From Parabacteroides distasonis (GTDB lineage: Bacteria; Bacteroidota; Bacteroidia; Bacteroidales; Tannerellaceae): a stretch of 64,000 bases of DNA. The position numbers and the translations under genes are program-made. Shown one piece after another: positions 33,034 through 41,515 of this stretch. Every line of letters starts with the position of its first letter. Within the stretch, counting starts at the first letter, position 1. The notes below the pieces were generated by a model. That model had not been told where the DNA came from, did not search any database, and was given only the letters and a program-made list of their open reading frames with translations. The stretch spans positions 1-64,000 of the forward strand of contig JAFBIR010000005.1 in assembly GCA_021531385.1 (NCBI GenBank). The letters are read 5' to 3'.

Positions 33034-34794
33034 CTACATCACCTCCTCACAGCGCACCATGTCGATGCTGCGATAGAGAACCACCACTTTATGCAGCGTG
33101 GTATGCTTCACCGAGGAACGCACGATCTCAGAATCTGCGTAGCGATTGACTTGCGCCTTCGCCTGCTCGAAGAGCTGGGCAAGCCGTTCGTCACTGTCGG
33201 AGCTCTTGGCATATTTCAGCTCAATGATGTAGGAATGGGCCATGTCCTTGTAGTTCTCCGTCAAAGGAGAGAGGAAGATGTCCGCATAGCCACCTTGGTT
33301 GTCCAACTCCGAGATCGGTCGATAGAAACGGCACTGACTGGTCAACGCCAAGGTGAAACCATGCACGAACGCCTCACCCTTTTGCCGATCTCGCTGCGAG
33401 GCGAAGATACGCAACCGATCAGCGATGTAGGCGAAGAAAGATTGAAAATCACCATCATAAGCCATCGCCTCTGCTTTCTGATCCAGCTCATATGCGTCAA
33501 ATGAAAGATCATTATCATGGTAGTTCGCCAAAAGGTAAGCGAAAATCTGCTCACGAACCACCTCATTGGGAATGATCAACTTGGTATTTCCCCGATGAGT
33601 TCCGCCATAGGTGACCATCCCAAAATAGTAAAGCAGGCTGACGAAATTGTTCGGATCCACGATCGCCTCCGCCGGGAAATGCGACTTGATCTCACCCGTG
33701 ATGAACCCCTGCTGCACCAAGCGCTGGATGATGGAGGCATCGTGAGCGAACTCTTTATCCTTGCGGATGAACATACGGATCTTCTCGTAATCGAAACGAA
33801 TGTTGGCATCCAGCATGTCTTTGGGAATTCGGTATAAACCTGTTCTATATTTATCAATAAAATAAAGTACCATGTTAGAGTTGTACATGGTGGTCTGCCC
33901 GTAGCACTCTTCCGCAAAGCAATAGTTGTCGTAGTAGGGCTTCATGGTGGTTAAGAGTTTATCCACCGTATGGTTATAGGGCTCTACTGAAGCATAATAG
34001 GTCAGCATATCTCGTACCTCCGCTTCCGTAAAGCCGGTCATCTCATTGAAGGCCGGTTCTAAGGAATAGTTGGAGCCAATGTTGAAGCCACTGGTTAGGT
34101 CGTCCATCGTCACAGGGCTGACTCCCGTGATGAATAAACGCTCGATGGACTTGTTCGTGCAGTCTTTGATCACATCATAGAACTTGCGGATATAGCCCTC
34201 GCCATGCGTCTCCTCCCGATATTTGCTGAAAGTATCGGGATGGGACAGGATTTTGTTCGTAAAATGGTCATACTCGTCAATGAACAGATAGATCTTTAAA
34301 TCTAAGGACTTACATAACTCGCAGATAAACTCCAGTTGGTTCACTGCGCTATCCAATTGTTCTAACCGTTCAATCGTGTCCTCAGGAAAGAATGAGGCAT
34401 ATTTCTTGCAGAAGAAATAGAAAGTCATGCCGCATGAGCGATCCATCTCCTCCTTGTAATTATCTAAGTCGGCATGGATAGCCGCAAAGTTAAAGTTGAG
34501 AATCAGATATTGGTTGCGCTCGGGTGTCGGATGACTACCGATATAGAGGTCGCCAAACAGCTCGTCAAAACGCTCCTTCATGTTGACATCGTAATAGTGC
34601 GCCAACATGGAGAGCGTGAGCGACTTGCCAAAGCGACGGGGACGGATGAAAAAGAAATACTTGTTTGCGTCCTCGATCTTCTCTATGAAACGTGTCTTGT
34701 CAACGAAGTAACAATTGTCTCTTCGTACATGCTCGAAGTTCATCATGCCGTAGGGTATGCGCTTCGGTTTCCCGGTTCTCTTCTGTTCGCTCAT
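33034..34794 (-). CDS. AAA-ATPase-like / PDDEXK_9 family protein
   Basis: 586 residues from the ATG at 34792-34794 (MSEQKRTGKPKR). Domain AAA-ATPase_like (PF09820 type) with 'MMNFEHVRRDNCYFVDKT', the P-loop variant 'RPRRFGKSLTLSML', 'IYLFIDEYDHF' (Walker B) and 'LFITGVSPVT'. The C-terminal domain is of the PDDEXK_9 type with 'GGYADIFLSPL' and 'SYIIELKYAKS', that is D...ExK. The family is multicopy in Bacteroidales and behaves like a selfish or mobile gene; its role is unknown. The frame is open further upstream into a truncated amidase, giving a possible 716-residue fusion. Confidence 0.85.
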   Translation of the reverse strand: MSEQKRTGKPKRIPYGMMNFEHVRRDNCYFVDKTRFIEKIEDANKYFFFIRPRRFGKSLTLSMLAHYYDVNMKERFDELFGDLYIGSHPTPERNQYLILNFNFAAIHADLDNYKEEMDRSCGMTFYFFCKKYASFFPEDTIERLEQLDSAVNQLEFICELCKSLDLKIYLFIDEYDHFTNKILSHPDTFSKYREETHGEGYIRKFYDVIKDCTNKSIERLFITGVSPVTMDDLTSGFNIGSNYSLEPAFNEMTGFTEAEVRDMLTYYASVEPYNHTVDKLLTTMKPYYDNYCFAEECYGQTTMYNSNMVLYFIDKYRTGLYRIPKDMLDANIRFDYEKIRMFIRKDKEFAHDASIIQRLVQQGFITGEIKSHFPAEAIVDPNNFVSLLYYFGMVTYGGTHRGNTKLIIPNEVVREQIFAYLLANYHDNDLSFDAYELDQKAEAMAYDGDFQSFFAYIADRLRIFASQRDRQKGEAFVHGFTLALTSQCRFYRPISELDNQGGYADIFLSPLTENYKDMAHSYIIELKYAKSSDSDERLAQLFEQAKAQVNRYADSEIVRSSVKHTTLHKVVVLYRSIDMVRCEEVM

Positions 34795-35184
34795 CGTACA
34801 TCCGTTTTTGTTCTCCTCGCGAAGATAATGCAAACCGAACACAAAATCAATAAGCAGACCTGATATTCCACGGAGTGCCATGCGTTGCGCTGGGGTACGG
34901 GTGTCGGCAGGGTGGTTCTGGCTATCCAAGCCTCCCACATAACAAATGCCTAACGAGTGCTCGTTGTGATTTTGGCAATGCGCACCGACCTCCGCTTCGG
35001 GACGGCCACGCTCAACCGTACCGTCGAGCCGGATCAGGTAGTGATAGCCAATCCCTTTCCAGCCTCGCTGGCGATGCCATTGATCCACCTCAGACAAGGA
35101 GACCTCCCGCCCGACGGGTGTGGCGGTACAATGGACAATGAGCAGCGTGATCGTGCGACGAGGCACGATGGAATACTTAGTCAT
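34795..35184 (-). pseudogene. N-acetylmuramoyl-L-alanine amidase, 3'-truncated and fused to the ATPase gene
   Basis: The first ~105 codons are very close to the intact amidase at 40939 ('TLLIVHCTATPVGREVSL', 'GWKGIGYHYLIRLDGTVERGRPEAE'). Similarity stops after RMALR at about 34869. The C-terminal part with GHH and KACPCF, which supplies zinc ligands, is missing. The reading frame runs on through 25 unrelated residues into the ATPase start without a stop, so a fused protein is possible, but the amidase part should be inactive. Confidence 0.8.
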
Positions 35185-35260
35185 AACAACAAACTATAAA
35201 GCGGTTAAACGATAGCACAAAGATACTATCCCGTTTTCTCCCATTGCCGACCAATGACGA
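35185..35260 (-). promoter_or_regulatory. Shared leader, copy 2 (truncated amidase)
   Basis: GCGGTTAAACGATAGCAC, the -7 box TATCTTTG (complement 35218-35225) and TTGCCGACCAATGACGAAT match the other two copies. The similarity ends at about 35260, earlier than in the other copies, so a second breakpoint lies there. Confidence 0.75.
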
Positions 35261-35261
35261 A

Positions 35262-35376
35262 TATACCAGGGCTCACGCTCTATGGGGACGATCAGAACTG
35301 GCTCTCGTTGGGATGTGTCGGAAGCCGATGAAGCCTGCTTCGGCTATGCCAGAATGCGCAATATCACAGAGTAGGA
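35262..35376 (+). pseudogene. Short frameshifted gene remnant
   Basis: On the plus strand one frame reads GLTLYGDDQNWLSLGCVG and a shifted frame continues EADEACFGYARMRNITE before a stop. This looks like the C-terminus of a lost gene with one frameshift. The family is not recognised. No other gene occupies these 115 bases. Confidence 0.25.
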
Positions 35377-37845
35377 TCAGATGAAGAGGTTCACACAGGC
35401 CTGCTCGGCACGTTCCATGTAGGAAGCTACTCCTCCCACGGTGACATTATCCAGCAACTCCTCACGACTGACACCCATCACATCCATCGACATCTGGCAG
35501 GCGATGAACTCCACACCATTGTCAATGGCTTGCTGACGGAGCGATTCCAACGAGTCAACGCCTTTCCGCTTCATCAGGTAGCGCATCAGGCGCGAACCGA
35601 TACCCATCATGTGCATCTTCGAGAGGGCAAGCCGGGTGGAGTCAGACGGTAGCATCCAAGAGAACATCCGTCCGAAGATGTCTTTCTTGACCGCTGGCTT
35701 GTGCGTCTTCTTGATGGCATTGAGGCCCCAGAAGGTGAAGAAGATGCTCACCTTCTTGCCGGTTGCCGCCGCTCCGTTAGCTAACACAAAGGTGGCTAAT
35801 GTCTTGTCCAAATCATCGCTGAAGAGGATGAATGTCTTTCCCAGCTCACCACGTTGTGGCTGCACGGCCTCAGTCGCACAGGGTGTGGCCTTTTCAATCT
35901 CAACGATATGTACGCCACCCTCCGCACGTTTGGAAACAAATTTGTGACCAGTGCTCCTGCACCAAGCCTCGGCATCCCGAGGGAAACCAGCGTCGGTAGC
36001 ACGCACCTGCAACAGCTGTCCCGCTTGCAACGACTCCATCGCTTGCTTCATCTTGAGGATAGGCCCAGGGCATTGTATGCCACACGCATCCACCTTGATT
36101 CTCGTCTTTTCGCACACACTGGAGGGGGAGCAACAGGAGGCTGTTTCACAACATGGAGTGTCAAACCCCGTGGGTGTCTTTATTTTCGCAATAGCAGTCT
36201 TGTAGGTCTTCAATCCGCCAATCAGGTTACGCACCTCCTTGTAGCCATTCCCCTTGAGGATGTTAGAGGCCAAATAGCCACGCAACCCCACACCGCAGAA
36301 CAGCCATACAGGGCGATCGGTAGGAATCTCGACCATACGGCTCCGCAAGTCATCAAGCGGGATATTCACCGCTCCGGGAATAGAACCAAGGCTATACTCG
36401 TCCGATGTACGGACATCTACCAACGTGACCTTGGAAGTATCCACCTGCTGCATCTCCCGCCAATAGAGCGGATCCATCTTGCCACTCAGGATGTTGCCAG
36501 CCACATAACCGGCGATAGCTACCGGATCCTTGGCCGAAGAGAAGGGAGGCGCATAGGCATGTTCCAGTCGGGTGAGTTGCTCCACCGTAGCCCCTTGCTT
36601 GATGGCCAACGCAAACTGGTCGATACGGGTATCTACCCCGTCATAGCCAACAATCTGCGCCCCATAGAGGCGGCCATCGGAGGGAGAGAAGGTGATCTTG
36701 ATGTCCATTTGAGAGGCACCGGGATAATAGCCCGCATGTGAACCATTGTGTATGGTGGCTGATAAGTAGGGGATCTCCATTTGCTTCAGTCGCTTGGCGG
36801 GCAATCCCGTAGCGGCCACGGTCAGGTCGAACACCTTAGCGATGGAAGTGCCGATAGCGCCTTCATATTTCGTCACATCACCCAATACCATATTGTCTGC
36901 CACGATGCGTGCTTGGCGGTTGGCTGGACCTGCCAAAAAGTTGAGCCAAGGTTTACCCGTAATGGGATGGGGGAACTCGATCGCATCACCCACAGCATAG
37001 ATATGCGCATCGGATGTGCGCAGATACTCATTCACCCAGATGCCTCGCATCTCACCCAATCTCAAACCTGCCGCTTGTGCCAAACGGGTTTCCGCTCGGA
37101 CACCGATGCTCAGCAACACCAGGTCAGCTTTCAAAGCAATGCCCGATTTGAAGTGCACGGTCAGTTCTTCACCCTCCCGAGAGAAACGCTCAACAGCTTG
37201 CTCCAAATAGAGTTTCACATTTTGCTGCAACAAATGCGTATGCACAATAGCGGCCATCGAATAGTCGATAGGTCCCATCACCTGTGGAGCCATCTCCACC
37301 ACGGCCACTTCAGCCCCGGCATGTTTCAGGTTCTCCGCCATCTCTAAGCCAATGAAGCCACCACCTACGATTACGGCACGCTTCACGCTGTGCGTCTCCA
37401 TGTAGCTCTTGATGCGATCCGTATCGCTTACGTTGCGCAAGGTGAAGATTCCCTCACCGTCAATACCTGCCAAAGGAGGCACAACAGGTGAAGCTCCCGG
37501 CGAGAGCAGCAATTTGTCATACGTCTCGTTATATTCACGGCCATCAGCGGTGCGGACAGTCACCCGTTGCTGCGCAGTGTCAATAGCCGTCACCTCATGC
37601 TCGACCCGTACATCAATCTGGAAACGTCTGCCAAAGGCTTGAGGTGTCTGCACGAAGAGGCGATCACGCTCCTCGATCACGCCACCAATATAATAAGGCA
37701 ATCCGCAATTTGCATACGAGATGTACTTACCTTTCTCGAAAAGGATGATCTCCGCATCCTCTGTCAATCGTCTGATACGTGCCGCTGCGGTAGCTCCTCC
37801 TGCCACGCCGCCTACAATAAGGTATTTTTGTCTTTTTGCTGCCAT
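35377..37845 (-). CDS. CoA-disulfide reductase fused to rhodanese, TusA and DsrE domains
   Basis: 822 residues. (1) FAD/NAD(P)-dependent disulfide reductase, ~1-440, with GGVAGGATAAARIRR and the single redox Cys47 in SYANCGLP, the CoADR/NADH oxidase type. (2) Rhodanese, ~460-555, active loop FCGVGLRG. (3) TusA-like, ~585-655, with the CPGP motif. (4) DsrE/DsrF-like, ~675-822. Together these suggest persulfide or polysulfide reduction and sulfur transfer to acceptor proteins in the cytoplasm. This four-domain order is known from anaerobes. The start codon has a clear reading from the ATG at 37843-37845. No regulatory gene is adjacent. Confidence 0.9.
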   Translation of the reverse strand: MAAKRQKYLIVGGVAGGATAAARIRRLTEDAEIILFEKGKYISYANCGLPYYIGGVIEERDRLFVQTPQAFGRRFQIDVRVEHEVTAIDTAQQRVTVRTADGREYNETYDKLLLSPGASPVVPPLAGIDGEGIFTLRNVSDTDRIKSYMETHSVKRAVIVGGGFIGLEMAENLKHAGAEVAVVEMAPQVMGPIDYSMAAIVHTHLLQQNVKLYLEQAVERFSREGEELTVHFKSGIALKADLVLLSIGVRAETRLAQAAGLRLGEMRGIWVNEYLRTSDAHIYAVGDAIEFPHPITGKPWLNFLAGPANRQARIVADNMVLGDVTKYEGAIGTSIAKVFDLTVAATGLPAKRLKQMEIPYLSATIHNGSHAGYYPGASQMDIKITFSPSDGRLYGAQIVGYDGVDTRIDQFALAIKQGATVEQLTRLEHAYAPPFSSAKDPVAIAGYVAGNILSGKMDPLYWREMQQVDTSKVTLVDVRTSDEYSLGSIPGAVNIPLDDLRSRMVEIPTDRPVWLFCGVGLRGYLASNILKGNGYKEVRNLIGGLKTYKTAIAKIKTPTGFDTPCCETASCCSPSSVCEKTRIKVDACGIQCPGPILKMKQAMESLQAGQLLQVRATDAGFPRDAEAWCRSTGHKFVSKRAEGGVHIVEIEKATPCATEAVQPQRGELGKTFILFSDDLDKTLATFVLANGAAATGKKVSIFFTFWGLNAIKKTHKPAVKKDIFGRMFSWMLPSDSTRLALSKMHMMGIGSRLMRYLMKRKGVDSLESLRQQAIDNGVEFIACQMSMDVMGVSREELLDNVTVGGVASYMERAEQACVNLFI

Positions 37846-37956
37846 AATCGCTGGGAATTATTCGTTTATATTATGTGCGAAGATACAACTAAAATCCGAT
37901 AATAACGCTTCTTTCAAAGGACTTTATTCCATTTTACGCACTTTTTGCGCCCACGC

Positions 37957-38262
37957 TTAGAAGTTCTTAGTATTAGGGCTTAGCATGACTTCCTTTAGAC
38001 GGAAAAAGAGATCCGTATTTTTCATGATGCCTTGAAATTGTTTCGTGTTTTTTGCATGTGATGCACGATCAATATGCACATCGTCGATCAAAAGCAAAAA
38101 ACCATGGTCGTTCCTGCTCAATAAATTGATTGCGGTTTGCACATAAAAGGGCAAAGAAACTCCACTTCCTTGCGAGGTGTTACATTCCGCTGAAGCACCA
38201 ATAAAGCCAGCCAGTTTGTTTCCGTTAACATGTTGTAGTTCTTCTTTTGAGCGGGTAATCTG
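37957..38262 (-). pseudogene. Alkaline phosphatase 3' remnant
   Basis: The frame reads ...TRSKEELQHVNGNKLAGFIGAS, then 'SLPFYVQTAINLLSRNDHGFLLLIDDVHIDRASHAKN'. This fits the C-terminal part of alkaline phosphatases, where 'GFFLMVEG..IDWA.HAND' carries zinc ligands, though here with several changes. No start codon or N-terminal domain is left: the frame stops at the junction with the ATPase fragment at 38263. A non-functional relic. Confidence 0.55.
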
Positions 38263-38438
38263 GAATCAGATATTGGTTGCGCTCGGGTGTCGGATGACTA
38301 CCGATATAGAGGTCGCCAAACAGCTCGTCAAAACGCTCCTTCATGTTGACATCGTAATAGTGCGCCAACATGGAGAGCGTGAGCGACTTGCCAAAGCGAC
38401 GGGGACGGATGAAAAAGAAATACTTGTTCGCGTCCTCG
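38263..38438 (-). pseudogene. Internal fragment of the AAA-ATPase gene
   Basis: These 176 bases match 34500-34675 of the ATPase gene with a single difference that I can see (C at 38428 against T at 34665). They encode the segment with RPRRFGKSLTLSMLAH. The fragment is bounded on one side by the phosphatase relic and on the other by the 30-bp repeat, sharing TCCTCG at that junction. Confidence 0.85.
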
Positions 38439-38487
38439 GGCACACCCTATGCGTGAATCGTGGAGCCATGTGGCTGGTGGGTTGCTC
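38433..38487. repeat. Dispersed repeat, copy 1
   Basis: TCCTCGGGCACACCCTATGC and the following GTGAATCGTG (30 bases, 38433-38462) are identical to 49240-49269. The next ~25 bases are partly alike (GCTGGTGG.TTGCTC). Both copies border a leucine-rich repeat gene. Confidence 0.85.
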
Positions 38488-38570
38488 CTCTGCAGAGCCC
38501 GTTTTCTCGTCCGGCTGCACTTTAAAAATACTATTTTTTCATCGAATAACGAAATAATGGGAAAAAACAT

Positions 38571-38578
38571 TAAATTTG
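38571..38578 (+). promoter_or_regulatory. -7 box of the LRR protein gene
   Basis: TAAATTTG followed by CATCG. The kinase-LRR gene has TAACTTTGCATCGGTCAT at 47283 in the same context, so the two genes may have related promoters. No clear -33 box. Confidence 0.5.
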
Positions 38579-38675
38579 CATCGTCATCTGAGGGCTACAG
38601 ACTTAAGTGAACTCGCCTCAGACACACTAAGTGAAACACTGCCGAAATTAATGTTGAATTCTAAATAGTTTACGT

Positions 38676-40307
38676 ATGAAATTGCATTTTTTCATTTGCT
38701 TAATAGGCCTTTTGGCTTTTACAACAGACGTATCTGCCCAGTCTTTTTTGAATAAAGTAAAGCGTGCTGCCAATAAAGCTGCTCAGGAAGCAGTACAAAA
38801 AGCCAAGCAGGACGTAGAACATAAAGCGAAGCGGGACGTAGAACAAAAAACGAATCTGAAAGTAACGCCACAGGCGACTAATCAGAAACAGACTGAAGGC
38901 AAGCCGGTTGTTAAAAGTTCATCAGGCAACAGCACGATGGCTGGCGGCGGCGTGACGCTGAGTCCTAAAAAGAAGGAAATAACCATAAAACTCTGCCGTG
39001 GTCTTGGCCCATCGACATGGCACGGACGTAAAAACGCGCGTTCGCCGCAGCCTCCTGTCAGCTCCAAGCAAGACATCTGGTACCAGTCGCTCCCCTTCAT
39101 CCACGACATGGACAACGCCAGCCTCGTGGCTGATTCAGATATGTTGGAAAAATGGATAATAAGTCATGAGTTAGAGATAGACGTACCAGTGCTTATACGT
39201 CGCGAGGAACACTCAGGCGAGCTGGGAGAACGCATAAGTGCGCTTAACGACGCCGTGAGATACCTCAACGGCAGCACGGACGAGATGCCAGAAGTGTTTG
39301 AGAGCGGAGCGTTCAAACGCGCCATGCAGTCAGACTATTCGGCCCTTTACCCCTTTCTGAAACCAGAGACGGTGACATATCTCAAAAGCATAAACCGCAC
39401 CACAAAAGAGGTAACGGTGACCGTGTATGAGGGCAATTCGGCTTACGACAACAGGATGAACATCGACGAGATGTGGTTTGAAGTGAACCCCAGCGAAAGG
39501 ACCGCCAAGCTGTTGGAGATGGACAACGACGAGTCGATAGGCAAAGACTACACGGTGCCCTCATCCATACGCTTTGCCGGCCACATGTTCAGGGTGACCG
39601 ATATCGGAGCAGCAGCCTTCTTCGAGAAGAAGGTGAAGAGCGTGACGCTGCCGATGGGCTTGAAATCGATCGGTGTCAATGCCTTTATGGGTTCCACTAT
39701 TTCAGAGATTAATATTCCTGCTACGGTGACGAATATTGGCAATGGAGCCTTCAGTGGCATTCCTGCACTCAAAACCATCAGCGTGCCCAACAGCGTGAAA
39801 ACCATCGGACACAGCTGCTTTGTCGCGTGTACAGGGTTGACAGAAGTCAAGTTGCCTGCACGTCTTGAGAAGCTGGAGAACAGCATGTTCCGGGGCTGCC
39901 GGTCGCTGACAAAGGTTACGCTGCCACAAAACATCGACAAGATAGACACCGGAACCTTTGAAGACTGCAAGGCGCTTGCACACATCGACCTCCCGCAGTC
40001 GGTAACGACCATCGGGCAGAACGCCTTCAAGAACACGGCCCTGACAGAGGTGCCTGTAACGACGAACCTGAAACTTATCGACTCTGACGCCTTTGAGGGT
40101 TGCAACGGCCTCACATCGGTCTCGTTGCCGGCAAGTGTTCAGATAGAGTTCGGAGCTTTCCAAAACTGCAAGAACCTGAGAAAGGCAACCATCAGTGCTG
40201 AGTATAATAGAGGCATACCCGACGACATCTACGCGATCTTCATGGGTTGCCCGTTTGCACAGAAACCATTGACATCGGTGCCCTCTTGTGTAACGTTTAG
40301 TGAATAA
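38676..40307 (+). CDS. Secreted BspA-type leucine-rich repeat protein
   Basis: 543 residues with a signal peptide (MKLHFFICLIGLLAFTTDVSAQ). A helical Lys/Ala-rich segment follows (~24-60, 'FLNKVKRAANKAAQEAVQKAK'), then a linker, an unknown domain (~100-290) and LRR_5 repeats from about 310 to 520 ('SIGVNAFMGSTISEINIPATVTNIG'). BspA-like LRRs are surface binding modules. Ile is often coded by ATA, unlike the neighbouring housekeeping genes, which suggests transfer. A terminator follows. Confidence 0.8.
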   Translation: MKLHFFICLIGLLAFTTDVSAQSFLNKVKRAANKAAQEAVQKAKQDVEHKAKRDVEQKTNLKVTPQATNQKQTEGKPVVKSSSGNSTMAGGGVTLSPKKKEITIKLCRGLGPSTWHGRKNARSPQPPVSSKQDIWYQSLPFIHDMDNASLVADSDMLEKWIISHELEIDVPVLIRREEHSGELGERISALNDAVRYLNGSTDEMPEVFESGAFKRAMQSDYSALYPFLKPETVTYLKSINRTTKEVTVTVYEGNSAYDNRMNIDEMWFEVNPSERTAKLLEMDNDESIGKDYTVPSSIRFAGHMFRVTDIGAAAFFEKKVKSVTLPMGLKSIGVNAFMGSTISEINIPATVTNIGNGAFSGIPALKTISVPNSVKTIGHSCFVACTGLTEVKLPARLEKLENSMFRGCRSLTKVTLPQNIDKIDTGTFEDCKALAHIDLPQSVTTIGQNAFKNTALTEVPVTTNLKLIDSDAFEGCNGLTSVSLPASVQIEFGAFQNCKNLRKATISAEYNRGIPDDIYAIFMGCPFAQKPLTSVPSCVTFSE

Positions 40308-40342
40308 AAAATAATGGCTCATGTCGAGCCTATCAAAACAAA

Positions 40343-40378
40343 CGGCTGAGCTTACAATGTAAGCCCAGCCGTTTTCCT
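40343..40378 (+). terminator. Terminator of the LRR protein gene
   Basis: CGGCTG.GCTTACA (40343-40356) pairs with TGTAAGC.CAGCCG (40358-40371), followed by TTTT. It lies 36 bases after the stop codon. Confidence 0.85.
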
Positions 40379-40379
40379 T

Positions 40380-40573
40380 GCTATGCCTGGTTTCCGACAG
40401 ATGCATATTACATTTCTTCTGATGACGACAGGAATACCGGTGAAAGCAAGAAAGAATCTGCCAAAAAAATAGTTAAGCAAATAGGTAAAAGGGCTGAAAG
40501 GCTTATTGAAATAATCGCATGGAATGATGCCTCAAACGAGAAAGACTACCTCGGAGCAGCAATCCCGCAATAA
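40380..40573 (+). pseudogene. 3' remnant of an unknown plus-strand gene
   Basis: An open frame without a start codon reads YAWFPTDAYYISSDDDRNTG, then ESAKKIVKQIGKRAERLIEI, and ends GAAIPQ at the TAA at 40571-40573. It has a protein-like composition and ends overlapping the minus-strand lipoprotein gene. The helix ending resembles the C-terminus of amidohydrolase-type enzymes such as creatininases, but this is weak. The 5' part appears to have been replaced by the LRR gene unit. Confidence 0.3.
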
Positions 40574-40928
40574 GGATCAAGGCTATCCACCCAAGCGATT
40601 GGGAGAATGAGGGGAAGAGGCGAGGGGAGGAGGGCTCCACGATGCGAACCTCGTAGGGGATGGAATCGTGGCGAATCTCACGGATTGTGTCTCGCAGCAG
40701 CCGATAGCGATACTCCACGGAGCGATCATGCAGATAGACGGTGTCGCGCGAGCGATCCTGATAACGCTCTTGACGGATGAAGACACTGTCGTAGTGCAGG
40801 GTGTGCAGCAGGAGCGTGTCTGTACGCACCGATTGGATGGGGATCACTGGGGTACGACGAGTGGCGACGCACGACATAGCAAGGAGGAGCACGAGGAGGA
40901 AAGACGACAAGTGAAAATGGCGGTTCAT
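40503..40928 (-). CDS. Lipoprotein with C-terminal membrane helix, spanin-like
   Basis: 141 residues from the ATG at 40926-40928. A lipoprotein signal (MNRHFHLSSFLLVLLLAMSC, Cys20) is followed by an Arg/Asp-rich, probably helical middle ('YQDRSRDTVYLHDRSVEYRYRLLRDTI') and a C-terminal membrane helix (~112-130). A protein anchored at both ends could span the periplasm. It lies 10 bases downstream of the amidase, so the pair looks like a phage lysis cassette. The spanin role is inference. The last residues may be altered by the neighbouring relic. Confidence 0.6.
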   Translation of the reverse strand: MNRHFHLSSFLLVLLLAMSCVATRRTPVIPIQSVRTDTLLLHTLHYDSVFIRQERYQDRSRDTVYLHDRSVEYRYRLLRDTIREIRHDSIPYEVRIVEPSSPRLFPSFSQSLGWIALILIAGLLLRGSLSRLRHHSMRLFQ

Positions 40929-40938
40929 ACGGCATGAT

Positions 40939-41391
40939 TTAGGATCGCGATTTCGGTTGTAGGTCAGCATACTCAGCGGCGGCATCGAAACAGGGACAAG
41001 CCTTCTGGGGATGGAAGAGGTGATGCCCCACGATGAGGGCCTGGGGATAGCGGGCATGGAGCGTTTCGAGGAGCTCACGGAGCGCCATGCGTTGCGCTGG
41101 AGTGCGGGTGTCGGCAGGGCGGTTCAGGTTGTCTAAGCCTCCCACATAGCAGATGCCTATGGAATGGAGATTGTGATCTTGGCAATGTGCGCCGATCTCC
41201 GCCTCGGGGCGGCCACGCTCAACAGTGCCGTCGAGCCGGATCAGGTAGTGATAGCCAATCCCTTTCCAGCCTCGCTGGCGATGCCATTGATCCACCTCCG
41301 CTAAGGAAACCTCCCGCCCGGCGGGTGTGGCGGTGCAATGGACGATGAGCAGCGTGATCGTGCGACGGAGTGCGATGGAAGAACAGGTCAT
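40939..41391 (-). CDS. N-acetylmuramoyl-L-alanine amidase (Amidase_2)
   Basis: 150 residues from the ATG at 41389-41391 (MTCSSIALRRTITLLIVHCT). Zn-dependent amidase fold with His18 in VHCTAT, 'GIGYHYLI', 'GAHCQDHNLHSIGI' and the C-terminal GHHLFHPQKACPCF with further ligands. It cleaves the bond between N-acetylmuramic acid and L-alanine of peptidoglycan. No signal peptide, so it needs another route out, as phage endolysins do. This is the intact copy of the truncated gene at 34795-35184. Confidence 0.9.
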   Translation of the reverse strand: MTCSSIALRRTITLLIVHCTATPAGREVSLAEVDQWHRQRGWKGIGYHYLIRLDGTVERGRPEAEIGAHCQDHNLHSIGICYVGGLDNLNRPADTRTPAQRMALRELLETLHARYPQALIVGHHLFHPQKACPCFDAAAEYADLQPKSRS

Positions 41392-41515
41392 AACATTGAA
41401 ATTGAAAACGGTTAAACGATAGCACAAAGGTACTTTCTCGCATCCACCCATTGCCGACCAATGATGAATACCGCTCCATTTGAGGAGATAAGGTGGATTT
41501 CACACACCCGATCTT
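41392..41515 (-). promoter_or_regulatory. Shared leader, copy 3 (intact amidase)
   Basis: AACGGTTAAACGATAGCAC, the -7 box TACCTTTG (complement 41425-41432), TTGCCGACCAATGATGAATA and CCGCTCCATTTGAGGAGATAAGGTG on the plus strand, as in the HU-like leader. The similarity ends at about 41500, where the esterase relic starts. Confidence 0.8.

Noticed and set aside
33034-35184. A designed amidase-ATPase bifunctional enzyme
   Set aside because: The amidase part lacks its zinc-ligand C-terminus and matches an intact copy up to a sharp break, so a chance joint is more likely.
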